Source: Flavobacterium sasangense DSM 21067
GTDB taxonomy: Bacteria; Bacteroidota; Bacteroidia; Flavobacteriales; Flavobacteriaceae
Direction: 5' to 3'
DNA length: 64,000 bases
Assembly (NCBI RefSeq): GCF_000686885.1
Contig: NZ_JMLU01000008.1
Location: forward strand, 62,001 to 126,000
In this document: positions 33,493 through 42,211 of the stretch, in pieces
Numbering within the stretch: the first letter of the stretch is position 1
Layout: every line of letters begins with the position of its first letter
The notes under the pieces: model-generated
Told to the model about the DNA's origin: nothing
What the model saw: the letters and a program-made list of their open reading frames with translations, nothing else
Databases searched by the model: none
Position numbers and translations under genes: made by a program

Positions 33493-33906
33493 ATGAAACT
33501 TATATTAAAATCATTTGCTGTTTTCACATTAGCCATTTCCTTAACGAATTGTGGTGAAAAAAAGGAAACGGATGCCTACGGAAATCCTGTTCAAGAAAAA
33601 TCAGAAGTAGCAGCAGAACCCACAGTTGACCCATTACTAGCAAAAGGACAAGAACTTTTTGAAGGAAAAGGAACTTGTACCGCTTGCCACAAAGCTGACA
33701 CAAAAGTAATTGGACCAGCCATAAAAGATATCGCCAAAATTTACAAGGAAAAAGGAGCAAGTATCGCTTCTTTTATAAACGAAGAAAGTGAAGCGATTGT
33801 AGACCCATCACAATACGAAACTATGAAAGCTAACTTTGTTATTACAAAAGCCATGACGGCTGAAGAACGCAAAGCCTTAGAAGTATATATGATGAGTTTC
33901 GAATAA
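33493..33906 (+). CDS. Small cytochrome c lipoprotein
   Basis: 137 residues. Signal peptide with lipobox L-T-N-C (Cys20), a flexible Glu/Pro-rich linker, then a class I cytochrome c domain with heme site C-T-A-C-H (62-66) and likely axial Met in the A-M-T-A-E-E or T-M-K-A-N region. A lipid-anchored periplasmic electron carrier. The CRP/FNR-type palindrome 53 bases upstream suggests control by respiratory state. It converges on the response regulator, three bases away. Confidence 0.88.
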   Translation: MKLILKSFAVFTLAISLTNCGEKKETDAYGNPVQEKSEVAAEPTVDPLLAKGQELFEGKGTCTACHKADTKVIGPAIKDIAKIYKEKGASIASFINEESEAIVDPSQYETMKANFVITKAMTAEERKALEVYMMSFE

Positions 33907-33909
33907 CCG

Positions 33910-34596
33910 TTACTCAACCACTAATTTAAAGCCCACGCGCGGAATGTTTTCTATTCTCACGTGGGTTTCTTCTTTTATGATTTTTCGCAATCTTGAAATA
34001 AAAACATCTAAACTTCTACCAAGGAAATAATCATCGCTTCCCCATAATTCCATCAAGATTTTTTCACGTTTTAAAACGGTGTTTGGATTGTCTAAAAACA
34101 GTTTTAAAAGCGAGGCTTCTCTTTCGGTTAAAGTTATGCTTTGATTCTCGTTCTTTAATAAATAATTCTCGGGTTCAAATTGAAAACTTCCAAATGTATA
34201 TTGTTTTTGTGTTGAATTATCGGTCGACTTTTGGCTTCGGTTTAAGAAAATTTCGATTTTTAAAATCAATTCTTCGATCGAATATGGTTTTACTAAATAA
34301 TCATCGGCTCCCAATTTCAAACCCTTAATTCGGTCATCTTTCATGGTTTTTGCCGAAAGAAAAATAATTGGAATTTCCTGATTTCGTTTTCTGATTTCAG
34401 TTGCAATTTCAAATCCATCCATATCGGGCAACATAATATCCAAAACACACAAATCGAAAGACTCTTTGCAAAACAATTGAAAAGCTTCTTTTCCATTGGC
34501 GCAATGCGTTACATCAAAATGTTGCTCTAAATTATCGGAAGTTAAAAACGCTAAGGTTTCGTCGTCTTCAACATACAAAATGCGCTTTTTACTCAT
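33910..34596 (-). CDS. Response regulator, OmpR family
   Basis: 228 residues. Receiver domain with D-D-E-T, phospho-accepting Asp in L-C-V-L-D-I-M-L-P-D-M-D-G and Lys in A-D-D-Y-L-V-K-P-Y, then a winged-helix C-terminal domain (about 130-228; S-L-D-V-F-I-S-R-L-R-K). Its start overlaps the kinase gene by 8 bases (34589-34596), so the pair is translationally coupled. Resembles the Bacteroidota RprY type; target genes cannot be read, though the divergent DUF1573 gene is next to it. Confidence 0.92.
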   Translation of the reverse strand: MSKKRILYVEDDETLAFLTSDNLEQHFDVTHCANGKEAFQLFCKESFDLCVLDIMLPDMDGFEIATEIRKRNQEIPIIFLSAKTMKDDRIKGLKLGADDYLVKPYSIEELILKIEIFLNRSQKSTDNSTQKQYTFGSFQFEPENYLLKNENQSITLTEREASLLKLFLDNPNTVLKREKILMELWGSDDYFLGRSLDVFISRLRKIIKEETHVRIENIPRVGFKLVVE

Positions 34597-35860
34597 AATC
34601 GTTTTTGTTTATTTGGATGGTTATAGTGATTCCTTTTTCTTCATTATTTTTAGCTTCAACTTTCCATTTATGCCATTCGCAAACGCGTTTTACATATGAA
34701 AGGCCAATTCCAAAACCTTCAATATCTTTGCTGTCTTCTCTTGCTACACGATAGAATTTATCAAACACAAATGGTAAATCACTTTCTGGAATTCCGCAAC
34801 CATTATCGGTAAATTTTAAAGCTAATCCTTTTGAACTTTCTTTTGATTGAATGGTTATTTGTGGTGTTTGAGGTGAATATTTCACCGCATTATCCATGAT
34901 ATTGTAAATCACATTATAAAAATGAAATTCATCTGCCTGAACGATATAATTTCGCTCTAATTGAATGTCTATATTGATTTCTTTCTGATGTTTTAAGAAG
35001 ATGTTTTCTCGAACTAATTCCAACAATACTTTCAAATCAACTTTCGATTTTTCTAATTCGATTTGCTTGCTTTCGGTCTTCGCTACATATAGAATTTTCT
35101 CAATGTGCTGGTTCAATTTATTACTTTGGTTGATAATAATTTGAATGTATTTTGAAAGCTTTGGATTATCAATAATTTCTCTTTGAGTATTAGCATAATT
35201 GGAAGCAATCAAGATAGAAGCCAATGGTGTTTTAAATTCATGCGTCATATTATTGATGAAATCTTTTTGTAAATCAGTATATCTTTTTTGCTTTAGCATT
35301 AATAAAACCGAATACACATAAATAATCAGAACGAAAAATAAAACTCCAGTAAAAATCCAATATTGTGACAAACTTTTAAAATAAGTTTGTTTAATATTTG
35401 GAAAACGAACCGCAAAGTAATAGGTTAAATCGCTATTTTTTGAGAAACAATCGGCACAAAATTTAGAAGGCTCTTTTCCATTAGCCGAAATGTAATTTCC
35501 ATACACCATAGCATCAGAACTACAATCATATATGGCATATTCGTAGTCTAATTCTAACTTTACCTTTTCGAACTCATTTTTTAAATATTGTTCTAATATG
35601 GTATTTTCAAAAACATCATTTACATTTACAATAAAGTAATTTTCGGAAACTTTTTTTATTTGATTTCCTATCGGAAGTTCTTTTTTATTGTCTTTATAAA
35701 TTTTATTTACCACATCTTGCAAGGCAAAATGGATTTTATCTTCTACATCTTTTTTCTCAAAAATATAGGCTTGATTGAGTAAAAACAACTGCATGATAAT
35801 TACTCCTACAATTGCTAAAAACCCAGCAAAAATTACGGTATTAAATCTGTTAAACTTCAT
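34589..35860 (-). CDS. Sensor histidine kinase, partner of OmpR-type regulator
   Basis: 423 residues: TM about 10-30, extracytoplasmic sensor about 31-165, TM about 168-188, HisKA with T-H-E-F-K-T-P-L-A-S-I, HATPase with N-I-M-D-N-A-V-K-Y, D-N-G-C-G-I and G-F-G-I-G-L-S. The sensor domain has three cysteines: one in Y-D-C-S-S-D and a C-A-D-C pair, which could form a disulfide and respond to redox or envelope state. No HAMP domain is evident. Similar in layout to RprX. Confidence 0.92.
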   Translation of the reverse strand: MKFNRFNTVIFAGFLAIVGVIIMQLFLLNQAYIFEKKDVEDKIHFALQDVVNKIYKDNKKELPIGNQIKKVSENYFIVNVNDVFENTILEQYLKNEFEKVKLELDYEYAIYDCSSDAMVYGNYISANGKEPSKFCADCFSKNSDLTYYFAVRFPNIKQTYFKSLSQYWIFTGVLFFVLIIYVYSVLLMLKQKRYTDLQKDFINNMTHEFKTPLASILIASNYANTQREIIDNPKLSKYIQIIINQSNKLNQHIEKILYVAKTESKQIELEKSKVDLKVLLELVRENIFLKHQKEINIDIQLERNYIVQADEFHFYNVIYNIMDNAVKYSPQTPQITIQSKESSKGLALKFTDNGCGIPESDLPFVFDKFYRVAREDSKDIEGFGIGLSYVKRVCEWHKWKVEAKNNEEKGITITIQINKNDYE

Positions 35861-35961
35861 AATGAGTTCGATATTACGAAAAAAGTGGTTTTAAAAACAC
35901 CTGTTAACATGTCATTAACAATCATTAAAATTTAATTAACAACAGAAAAATAAAACTTTTT

Positions 35962-35969
35962 TAGTTTTG
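35962..35969 (+). promoter_or_regulatory. Putative -7 box before DUF1573 gene
   Basis: TAGTTTTG fits TAnnTTTG; a start near 35975 would give a leader of about 33 bases. No good TTTG is found 19-21 bases upstream. Confidence 0.4.
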
Positions 35970-36007
35970 TACCAACAAATTTAAAATAACTAAAAAAATT
36001 ATACCGT

Positions 36008-36493
36008 ATGAAATCAATTAAATTATCAATCGTAGCTTTATTTATAGCTAGTGCATCATTTGCGCAAACTAAAGAAGTTAAAGTAGAAAATGCTAAAGCG
36101 ATGCAAGTAGCTCCTACAGAAGTTAAAGCTCCTGTAACTCCTAAACAATCGAACATTAAATGGGATCAAGAAATGCATGATTTTGGAGATATTGAAAAAG
36201 GAAAACCAGTTACTTATGAATTTTCTTTTACAAATACTACAAAAGAAACTATCTTAATTACAAATGTAAGACCAGCTTGTGGTTGTACTGCTGCAAATTA
36301 CACAAAAACTCCAATTAAACCAGGAGAAAAAGGAATGGTTGCTGCAACTTTCAATGCCGCTAGCGGTGGAATGTTTCAAAAATCTGTAACTATTACAACA
36401 ACTGAAAACGGAGTTGAAGCTGTAAAAACTTTATCTTTTAAAGGAAAAGTATTAGAGCCAGCTACTGACAAAAAAGAAGAGATTAAATCTTAA
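36008..36493 (+). CDS. DUF1573 exported protein
   Basis: 161 residues. Signal peptide M-K-S-I-K-L-S-I-V-A-L-F-I-A-S-A-S-F-A-Q, a short linker, then a DUF1573 Ig-like domain: H-D-F-G-D-I-E-K-G, N-T-T-K-E-T-I-L-I, the signature R-P-A-C-G-C-T and P-G-E-K-G. Common in Bacteroidota and of unknown function. The A-C-G-C pair may bind metal or form a disulfide. Divergent from the two-component genes and ends at a terminator. Confidence 0.9.
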   Translation: MKSIKLSIVALFIASASFAQTKEVKVENAKAMQVAPTEVKAPVTPKQSNIKWDQEMHDFGDIEKGKPVTYEFSFTNTTKETILITNVRPACGCTAANYTKTPIKPGEKGMVAATFNAASGGMFQKSVTITTTENGVEAVKTLSFKGKVLEPATDKKEEIKS

Positions 36494-36525
36494 TAATATT
36501 ATTAATTCAGCTTTTACATCTTATT

Positions 36526-36551
36526 AAACCACCTTTTATAGGTGGTTTTTT
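36526..36551 (+). terminator. Intrinsic terminator after DUF1573 gene
   Basis: AAACCACC / GGTGGTTT stem with loop TTTTATA, then a T-run. Confidence 0.9.
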
Positions 36552-36565
36552 TTTATTTTTACTAA

Positions 36566-37039
36566 ATGAAAACAGTCTTTATAAATACACCTCTCGGCTT
36601 CACAGAAATTCAAGGAGATGAAAATGGAATTTCAAAAATTCATGTTATGAATGAAGATGTTGAAATTTCAACTAAAATTCCAAAAGAATTAAAAGAGGCT
36701 GTTTTACAACTTCAAGACTATTTTGATGGAAAAAGAACAACTTTTACTTTTCCACTTAACCCAAGTGGAACCGACTTTCAAAAAAAAGTTTGGAATGAAT
36801 TACTTCATATTCCCTTCGGAAAAACCTGTTCCTATTTAGAATTATCAAAAAAATTAGGTGATGTAAAAGCAATTCGCGCAGTTGCTTCTGCCAATGGAAA
36901 GAATCCACTTTGGATTGTGGTTCCTTGTCATAGAGTTATTGGTACTGATGGCTCATTAACAGGTTATGCAGGTGGTTTGTGGCGCAAAAAATGGTTGCTT
37001 GAACATGAAAATCCTGTAAAACAAGAAACTTTGTTTTAG
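36566..37039 (+). CDS. ogt: Methylated-DNA-protein-cysteine methyltransferase
   Basis: 157 residues, one-step DNA repair protein that takes alkyl groups from O6-alkylguanine to its own Cys. Active site V-P-C-H-R-V-I-G, HTH recognition helix near A-I-R-A-V-A-S-A-N-G-K-N-P, and C-terminal Y-A-G-G-L-W-R-K. The N-terminal domain is short, as in Ogt rather than Ada. Spaced from its neighbours and presumably single. Confidence 0.95.
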   Translation: MKTVFINTPLGFTEIQGDENGISKIHVMNEDVEISTKIPKELKEAVLQLQDYFDGKRTTFTFPLNPSGTDFQKKVWNELLHIPFGKTCSYLELSKKLGDVKAIRAVASANGKNPLWIVVPCHRVIGTDGSLTGYAGGLWRKKWLLEHENPVKQETLF

Positions 37040-37100
37040 TTTGTTGTAAAATCCAATCACTTTTTGCTACTTTTATAACGCAATCTTATAAAATTAGCTC

Positions 37101-38267
37101 ATGAAATTTCTTATAAAATTCTTCAAATGGTTTGCTATTATTTTAGTAAGCATCATCGTTTTAATGTATATTTTTAACGTAGATTATCTTTTACGAGCTG
37201 TAAGAACCATTTATTTTAAAGGTTACACAACAGCTTTTCTAGAAGACTATAAAGAATTTCCTAATAGAGAAATTAAGAAAGGAATCGCACAACCTTGGGC
37301 AATAGCCACCGATTACAATTCTATTCCTGCCACCGAAGTCTTATCGAAAAACCATAAAGAATTACAAACTGTTGCTTATTTAATCATTAAAAATGATAGT
37401 ATTTGGCACGAAAGTTATTTCGATGGATTTGATAAAAATTCTAAAACCAATTCTTTTTCCATGGCAAAAAGTGTTGTTACTATGGCTATGGGAAAAGCTA
37501 TCATGGAAGGAAAAATGAAAAGTTTAGATCAAAAAGTAACCGACTTTTTTCCTGAACTAAAAGGAAAATATGCCAAAGAAGTTACTATCGGCGATTTATC
37601 TTCTATGGCTTCTGGACTAAGTTGGGATGAGAAATATTACAGTCCGTTTTCTATTGTAACTCGTGCTTATTTTGATGACAATTTGAAGGATATGATTCTA
37701 GGATTAGACATCAAAGAAAAACCAGGACAATCTTTCAAATATTTAAGTGGTGCTACACAACTATTAGCTATGTGTATTGAAAAAGCTACTGGCGAACATT
37801 TATCAGATTATGTATCGAAACATTTTTGGCAACCTATGGGAGCCGAAAACGAAGCACTTTGGCAATTAGATGAAGCGCCTGACGGAATTGAAAAAGCCTA
37901 TTGTTGTATTGCAAGTAATGCAAGAGATTTTGCTCGTTTAGGAAAATTATATTTAAACAATGGAAAGTGGAATGGGCAAAAACTATTAGATAGTGCTTTT
38001 GTGAAAAAATGCATCACGCCACGTTTCGAAAAAAGTCCAGAATATGGCTATGGGTGGTGGATGCACGAAATTAAAGGAAAGAAACTTTTTTACATGCGCG
38101 GTCATTTAGGACAATTTGTAATTGTAATTCCTGAAGATGATTTAATCATTGTAAGATTAGGACATTTGAAAGGACTTCAAACTAAAACAGACCCACATAG
38201 TAACGATTTATATATTTATGTTGAAGAAGCCTACAACATGTTAGCACAAAGGGATAAGAAAAAATAG
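37101..38267 (+). CDS. Serine hydrolase, class C beta-lactamase family
   Basis: 388 residues. One TM helix near the N-terminus (about 8-26) holds it in the inner membrane with the domain outside. Catalytic S-x-x-K is S-M-A-K (in S-F-S-M-A-K-S-V-V), the second motif is Y-L-S (in F-K-Y-L-S-G-A), and H-x-G-type is R-G-H-L-G. The family includes esterases, peptidases and beta-lactamases; membrane anchoring argues for a peptidoglycan or ester substrate. It is not a typical secreted AmpC. Confidence 0.85.
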   Translation: MKFLIKFFKWFAIILVSIIVLMYIFNVDYLLRAVRTIYFKGYTTAFLEDYKEFPNREIKKGIAQPWAIATDYNSIPATEVLSKNHKELQTVAYLIIKNDSIWHESYFDGFDKNSKTNSFSMAKSVVTMAMGKAIMEGKMKSLDQKVTDFFPELKGKYAKEVTIGDLSSMASGLSWDEKYYSPFSIVTRAYFDDNLKDMILGLDIKEKPGQSFKYLSGATQLLAMCIEKATGEHLSDYVSKHFWQPMGAENEALWQLDEAPDGIEKAYCCIASNARDFARLGKLYLNNGKWNGQKLLDSAFVKKCITPRFEKSPEYGYGWWMHEIKGKKLFYMRGHLGQFVIVIPEDDLIIVRLGHLKGLQTKTDPHSNDLYIYVEEAYNMLAQRDKKK

Positions 38268-38295
38268 CACATTAATTTAAACAACTACTACTCTC

Positions 38296-39009
38296 ATGAT
38301 TGAAAAAATTAATTTAAACAACATCCTTTTTTTAGACATTGAAACAGTTCCAGAATACCACAATTATCGCGGTTTAGATAATGAAACCCAACAACTTTGG
38401 GAACAAAAAACGCAATACCAAAGAAAAGATGAAGTATCAGCAGAAGATTTTTACGAACGCGCTGGAATTTGGGCTGAATTTGGAAAAATCATTACCATTT
38501 CAGTGGGTTACTTTGTTAATAAAGTCGATATTCGAAACTTTCGTGTTACTAGTTTTTGGGGTGACGAAAAGAAAATTTTAAACGATTTTTCTAATTTATT
38601 GAATACCCATTTTAATGGTGCCCAACATGTTTTGTGTGGTCATAATGCAAAAGAATTTGATATTCCTTTTATTGCTCGACGTATGATAATTAATGGAATT
38701 GCACTTCCTAATAAGTTGAATTTATTCGGTAAAAAACCTTGGGAAGTACCTCATTTAGATACTTTAGAATTATGGAAATTTGGAGACTATAAACATTTTA
38801 CTTCTTTAAAACTATTAACTAAAGTTCTTGGAATTCCTTCACCAAAAGATGACATTGACGGTAGCGAAGTCGCACACGTTTTTTATGTTGAAAACGACAT
38901 TGACCGAATCATTACCTATTGTGAAAAAGACGTAATTGCTGTAGCACAAATTTTCTTACGATTAAGACGAGAAGATTTGTTAGTGGAAGATGAAATTATT
39001 CATGTATAA
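38296..39009 (+). CDS. 3'-5' exonuclease, PolB-like DEDD family
   Basis: 237 residues. ExoI F-L-D-I-E-T-V-P-E, ExoII H-N-A-K-E-F-D-I-P-F, ExoIII Y-C-E-K-D-V-I-A-V, i.e. the four acidic residues of the DEDD nucleases. It matches the bacterial stand-alone group of predicted PolB-related exonucleases. It has no polymerase domain. Possible role in repair or RNA processing; 29 bases after the serine hydrolase gene, ends at a bidirectional terminator. Confidence 0.85.
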   Translation: MIEKINLNNILFLDIETVPEYHNYRGLDNETQQLWEQKTQYQRKDEVSAEDFYERAGIWAEFGKIITISVGYFVNKVDIRNFRVTSFWGDEKKILNDFSNLLNTHFNGAQHVLCGHNAKEFDIPFIARRMIINGIALPNKLNLFGKKPWEVPHLDTLELWKFGDYKHFTSLKLLTKVLGIPSPKDDIDGSEVAHVFYVENDIDRIITYCEKDVIAVAQIFLRLRREDLLVEDEIIHV

Positions 39010-39010
39010 A

Positions 39011-39038
39011 AAAAGGGAGCTAATTAAGCTCCCTTTTT
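39011..39038. terminator. Bidirectional terminator
   Basis: AAAAGGGAGCT / AGCTCCCTTTT stem with loop AATTA between converging genes. Confidence 0.9.
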
Positions 39039-39053
39039 ATAACTCTAAATAAA

Positions 39054-42014
39054 TTATTTATTAACCACTACTTTTCTAGTAGTTTTTCCTAAATCATTTT
39101 CAATGGTTAACATATAAATTCCTTCCGATAGATTTTCAATATTTAATACTTCAATGGCGTTTGAAGATTTTTTACTAATAACTTGTCTTCCTTGCACATC
39201 GTACATAACAAAAGTAGATTCTCCAAAAGTGTCTGCAGCTAAATCAATATTAACAACCCCTTTTGCTGGATTTGGATATACTTTAATTTCAGCTAAAGCA
39301 TTAGTTGGTGTATTTAAAGATTGTGCAATATTACAAATCGATAATGAAACCGCATTAATAATACCACTGTCTCCATTGTAGGAGTCAACTACTCTTAAAA
39401 TCCAAGTTCCATCTGCAGATAAATTATTTAGAGTTGTTAAATAACCTACAGGCTTAACTGTTCCTGTAATGGAAGGGATTCCTGTTCCACATGTAAAATT
39501 AACACCTGCATCATCTAATGTGCAAATGATATCATCATTATCGCCACAAGGCTCATCAAATAAAGTAATTATTGGACTTCCTATAGCTGCAGGACCTTCC
39601 AAATAATATTTCATATCTTGAATGTATGTGTGTGTAATGTCGATTGAAACATTAATATCTCCAATAGTTAAACCTCCAGTAACAACAATTGGAATAGTAG
39701 CTATACTATTTGCTGTTGCACCTATAGTAGCATTAGTAAAATCTGTTGCTGTAAATGTATTTCCACAAGTTACAATTCCTGTTCTAAAGTTATTTACTGT
39801 CGCCGAAGATGCTACTGCTGTCCCACAACGATTCGATGGAACAACTCTCCAATAATAAGTAGTTTCAGGAGTCAAACCTGTTACTAAGTAACTATTTTCT
39901 ACCGTATTCACATCTGAAATTAATGAAGCAAAATTAGACTGAGTAGATACTTGTAAATTGTAAGTTTCAACATTTATATCAGAATTCCAGTTGAAGAAAA
40001 CAGATGTAGCAACGCTATTCTGTCCAGTTGCAGGAGAAGTTAAGACTGTTGGTTGAAAGGTAGGAGAATAAATTTTTAATTGCTTAAATCTTGTTTCTAC
40101 TTCCGTTCCATTTGAGCCTGTAATTCCAACTGTGTAATTTCCTGGTTGAACAGACGCCAATCCAGAAACTGTCATCGTTACTGTTCCATTAGCACTTAAT
40201 GATGAAGGGTTAAATGTAGCTGTTGCACCTGATGGTAATCCAACAGCTGAAAAAGTCGTTGTCATGCTACCCGATTGTTTATAATCAAATGTATATACAG
40301 CATTTTGATTAGAACAAACGATTAAATCATCCGATTTAGAAATTAATGCAAAATTGGATGTAATTCCAGTAACTACTAATGAATAATTTTGAGCTCCTGT
40401 AACTAAAGTCCCTTTATGAGTAACTGTGATTACATAATCACCAGCCGCTGGTGTATCAATTCTAACTACTTCAATATTATCAACATTATTATCTCCTGTT
40501 CTCACCGCTAAAGCAGTTGGACTTGATTGTAATTTCCATGGATAAAAAGTAGTTGTTCCATCTTTGGTTACTCTAATATCTAAATCATTAACTAAAACTG
40601 GCACCGCATAATTATCTCCTAAAGTACCATTATTAGCTGTTCCTGGTAAATCAGTCCAAGTTATAGAAGCTACTAAAGGATTTGAAGCGCCTCCAGTTGA
40701 TTTAACAGTCATAGTAAATGTTTGACCTTGAGTTAAATTGTTTTCTGAAACCCAAGATGTTAATCCGTTCCCTGTTATCGTTTCGACTGCTTTTTTAGCA
40801 TTTAACAAACCCCAACCAAATTTAGCATCTGGTCCTACGTTTCCAGCATCATCTGCTGTATGACATGCCAACCCTCTTAAAGTAGCCGACTTCATAAAAC
40901 TATTGGTTAGGTTTTTATTGTGTTGTTGAACCAGTAATAAGGTTCCTGCAACATTTGGACTTGCCATTGAAGTTCCTGAGTAAGAAGCTGTTGCCGTATT
41001 ACTAGTAGAAATAGTTGAGGTCAAACCAGTACCATTACCTGTAATATCTGGTTTAATTCTTCTATCATCAGTTGGTCCTTGACTACTAGATGCATTAATA
41101 GAAACACTTGATAAAGATCCGTCTGCATTAATAACAGCATCATTTGCATTAGCAACAATTAAAGTGTTTTTTGATGTCTTATTTCCAGTTAATTTATCAT
41201 AACCTGCAGCTATTGGATTTGTATTATTATTATTACCCCCATCATTTCCAGCAGACATAACAGCTAAATAATAAGGAGATAAATAGGCAATTTCATCCCA
41301 TCCTTGTGCAGCATCTGTGTATGCCCCGATGTACCATGCAGGCAAAGAAGTTGTTCCGCTTGTAATAGGCACACCATACGAATGATTGGAAATCAACATT
41401 CCACCTAAAACTTCAGATAATGCTTCTGATTCATCATTATCCCAATAAAATGTTCTTGCAGTTGCTAATGTTGCCATTCCTTTAACACCAGCTGAGCCAG
41501 CATTCCAAGGTAATGCAAGAATTGTACCTGTAACATGCGTTCCATGGTCGCTATATGTTGTTCCTGAAACATCGTCAACTGTTGTTACTCTGCCTCCAAA
41601 TCCACTATGAGATCTACGCACTGTACCTCCGTCCCATACACGAGCTACCATGCCTTGTCCGTCTAAGGTTAATCCTAATCCACCACCAGTATTTAAAAAA
41701 TTAGCTCTTGTTGATCTTGCAGCAGCTACATTTGTTGTTGCGTAATAAATAGGAAAACCATCAGGCGTTAATTTCATTAACTCTTGGAACGAACCATTTT
41801 CACCTTTAATGAATATTGGCCAACCGTTTTTATTTGCTACTTCTATAGCTTTAGCTCTTTCTGTTTCTTCCAACTTTTGAAAGTAGGTAATTTTCTGTTG
41901 GATTTTTTCTACATCATAATCTTTTGTGATTTTAGCAACATCTTCTTTTGTTTGGGAAAAAGAAAATGTACAAAAAAACGCAAAGAAAGAAGCGAATAGT
42001 TGTTGTTTTTTCAT
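39054..42014 (-). CDS. Secreted subtilase with P-domain and T9SS sorting domain
   Basis: 986 residues. Signal peptide 1-20, propeptide-like region to about 100, an S8 protease domain with Asp128 (A-R-V-W-D-G-G), His157 (S-D-H-G-T-H-V), oxyanion Asn257 and Ser349 (Y-S-G-T-S-M-A-S-P), a beta-rich pre-P region, a fibronectin-like module (T-Y-Y-W-R-V-V), a convertase P-domain (H-T-Y-I-Q-D-M-K-Y-Y; D-G-T-W-I-L-R-V-V-D), and a C-terminal type A sorting domain (V-Y-P-N-P, Y-D-V-Q-G-R, L-S-E-G-I-Y). Exported to the cell surface by the type IX system, probably as a digestive protease. Confidence 0.95.
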   Translation of the reverse strand: MKKQQLFASFFAFFCTFSFSQTKEDVAKITKDYDVEKIQQKITYFQKLEETERAKAIEVANKNGWPIFIKGENGSFQELMKLTPDGFPIYYATTNVAAARSTRANFLNTGGGLGLTLDGQGMVARVWDGGTVRRSHSGFGGRVTTVDDVSGTTYSDHGTHVTGTILALPWNAGSAGVKGMATLATARTFYWDNDESEALSEVLGGMLISNHSYGVPITSGTTSLPAWYIGAYTDAAQGWDEIAYLSPYYLAVMSAGNDGGNNNNTNPIAAGYDKLTGNKTSKNTLIVANANDAVINADGSLSSVSINASSSQGPTDDRRIKPDITGNGTGLTSTISTSNTATASYSGTSMASPNVAGTLLLVQQHNKNLTNSFMKSATLRGLACHTADDAGNVGPDAKFGWGLLNAKKAVETITGNGLTSWVSENNLTQGQTFTMTVKSTGGASNPLVASITWTDLPGTANNGTLGDNYAVPVLVNDLDIRVTKDGTTTFYPWKLQSSPTALAVRTGDNNVDNIEVVRIDTPAAGDYVITVTHKGTLVTGAQNYSLVVTGITSNFALISKSDDLIVCSNQNAVYTFDYKQSGSMTTTFSAVGLPSGATATFNPSSLSANGTVTMTVSGLASVQPGNYTVGITGSNGTEVETRFKQLKIYSPTFQPTVLTSPATGQNSVATSVFFNWNSDINVETYNLQVSTQSNFASLISDVNTVENSYLVTGLTPETTYYWRVVPSNRCGTAVASSATVNNFRTGIVTCGNTFTATDFTNATIGATANSIATIPIVVTGGLTIGDINVSIDITHTYIQDMKYYLEGPAAIGSPIITLFDEPCGDNDDIICTLDDAGVNFTCGTGIPSITGTVKPVGYLTTLNNLSADGTWILRVVDSYNGDSGIINAVSLSICNIAQSLNTPTNALAEIKVYPNPAKGVVNIDLAADTFGESTFVMYDVQGRQVISKKSSNAIEVLNIENLSEGIYMLTIENDLGKTTRKVVVNK

Positions 42015-42211
42015 TTTTTGGGGCTGTTTAGTGTTATTTAATAAAACAAATATATAATTTTTTCACAATCTTAAAAAAATGTTTTAAAAAAATAAACTTT
42101 TTTCTAAAACATAACAACTTGAATATATATTATTTATGAATTTTTATCTAATAAAAATAAAATTTTCTTTAAAAGTTAAGATATACTACATTTACGAAAA
42201 AATAGCATTGT

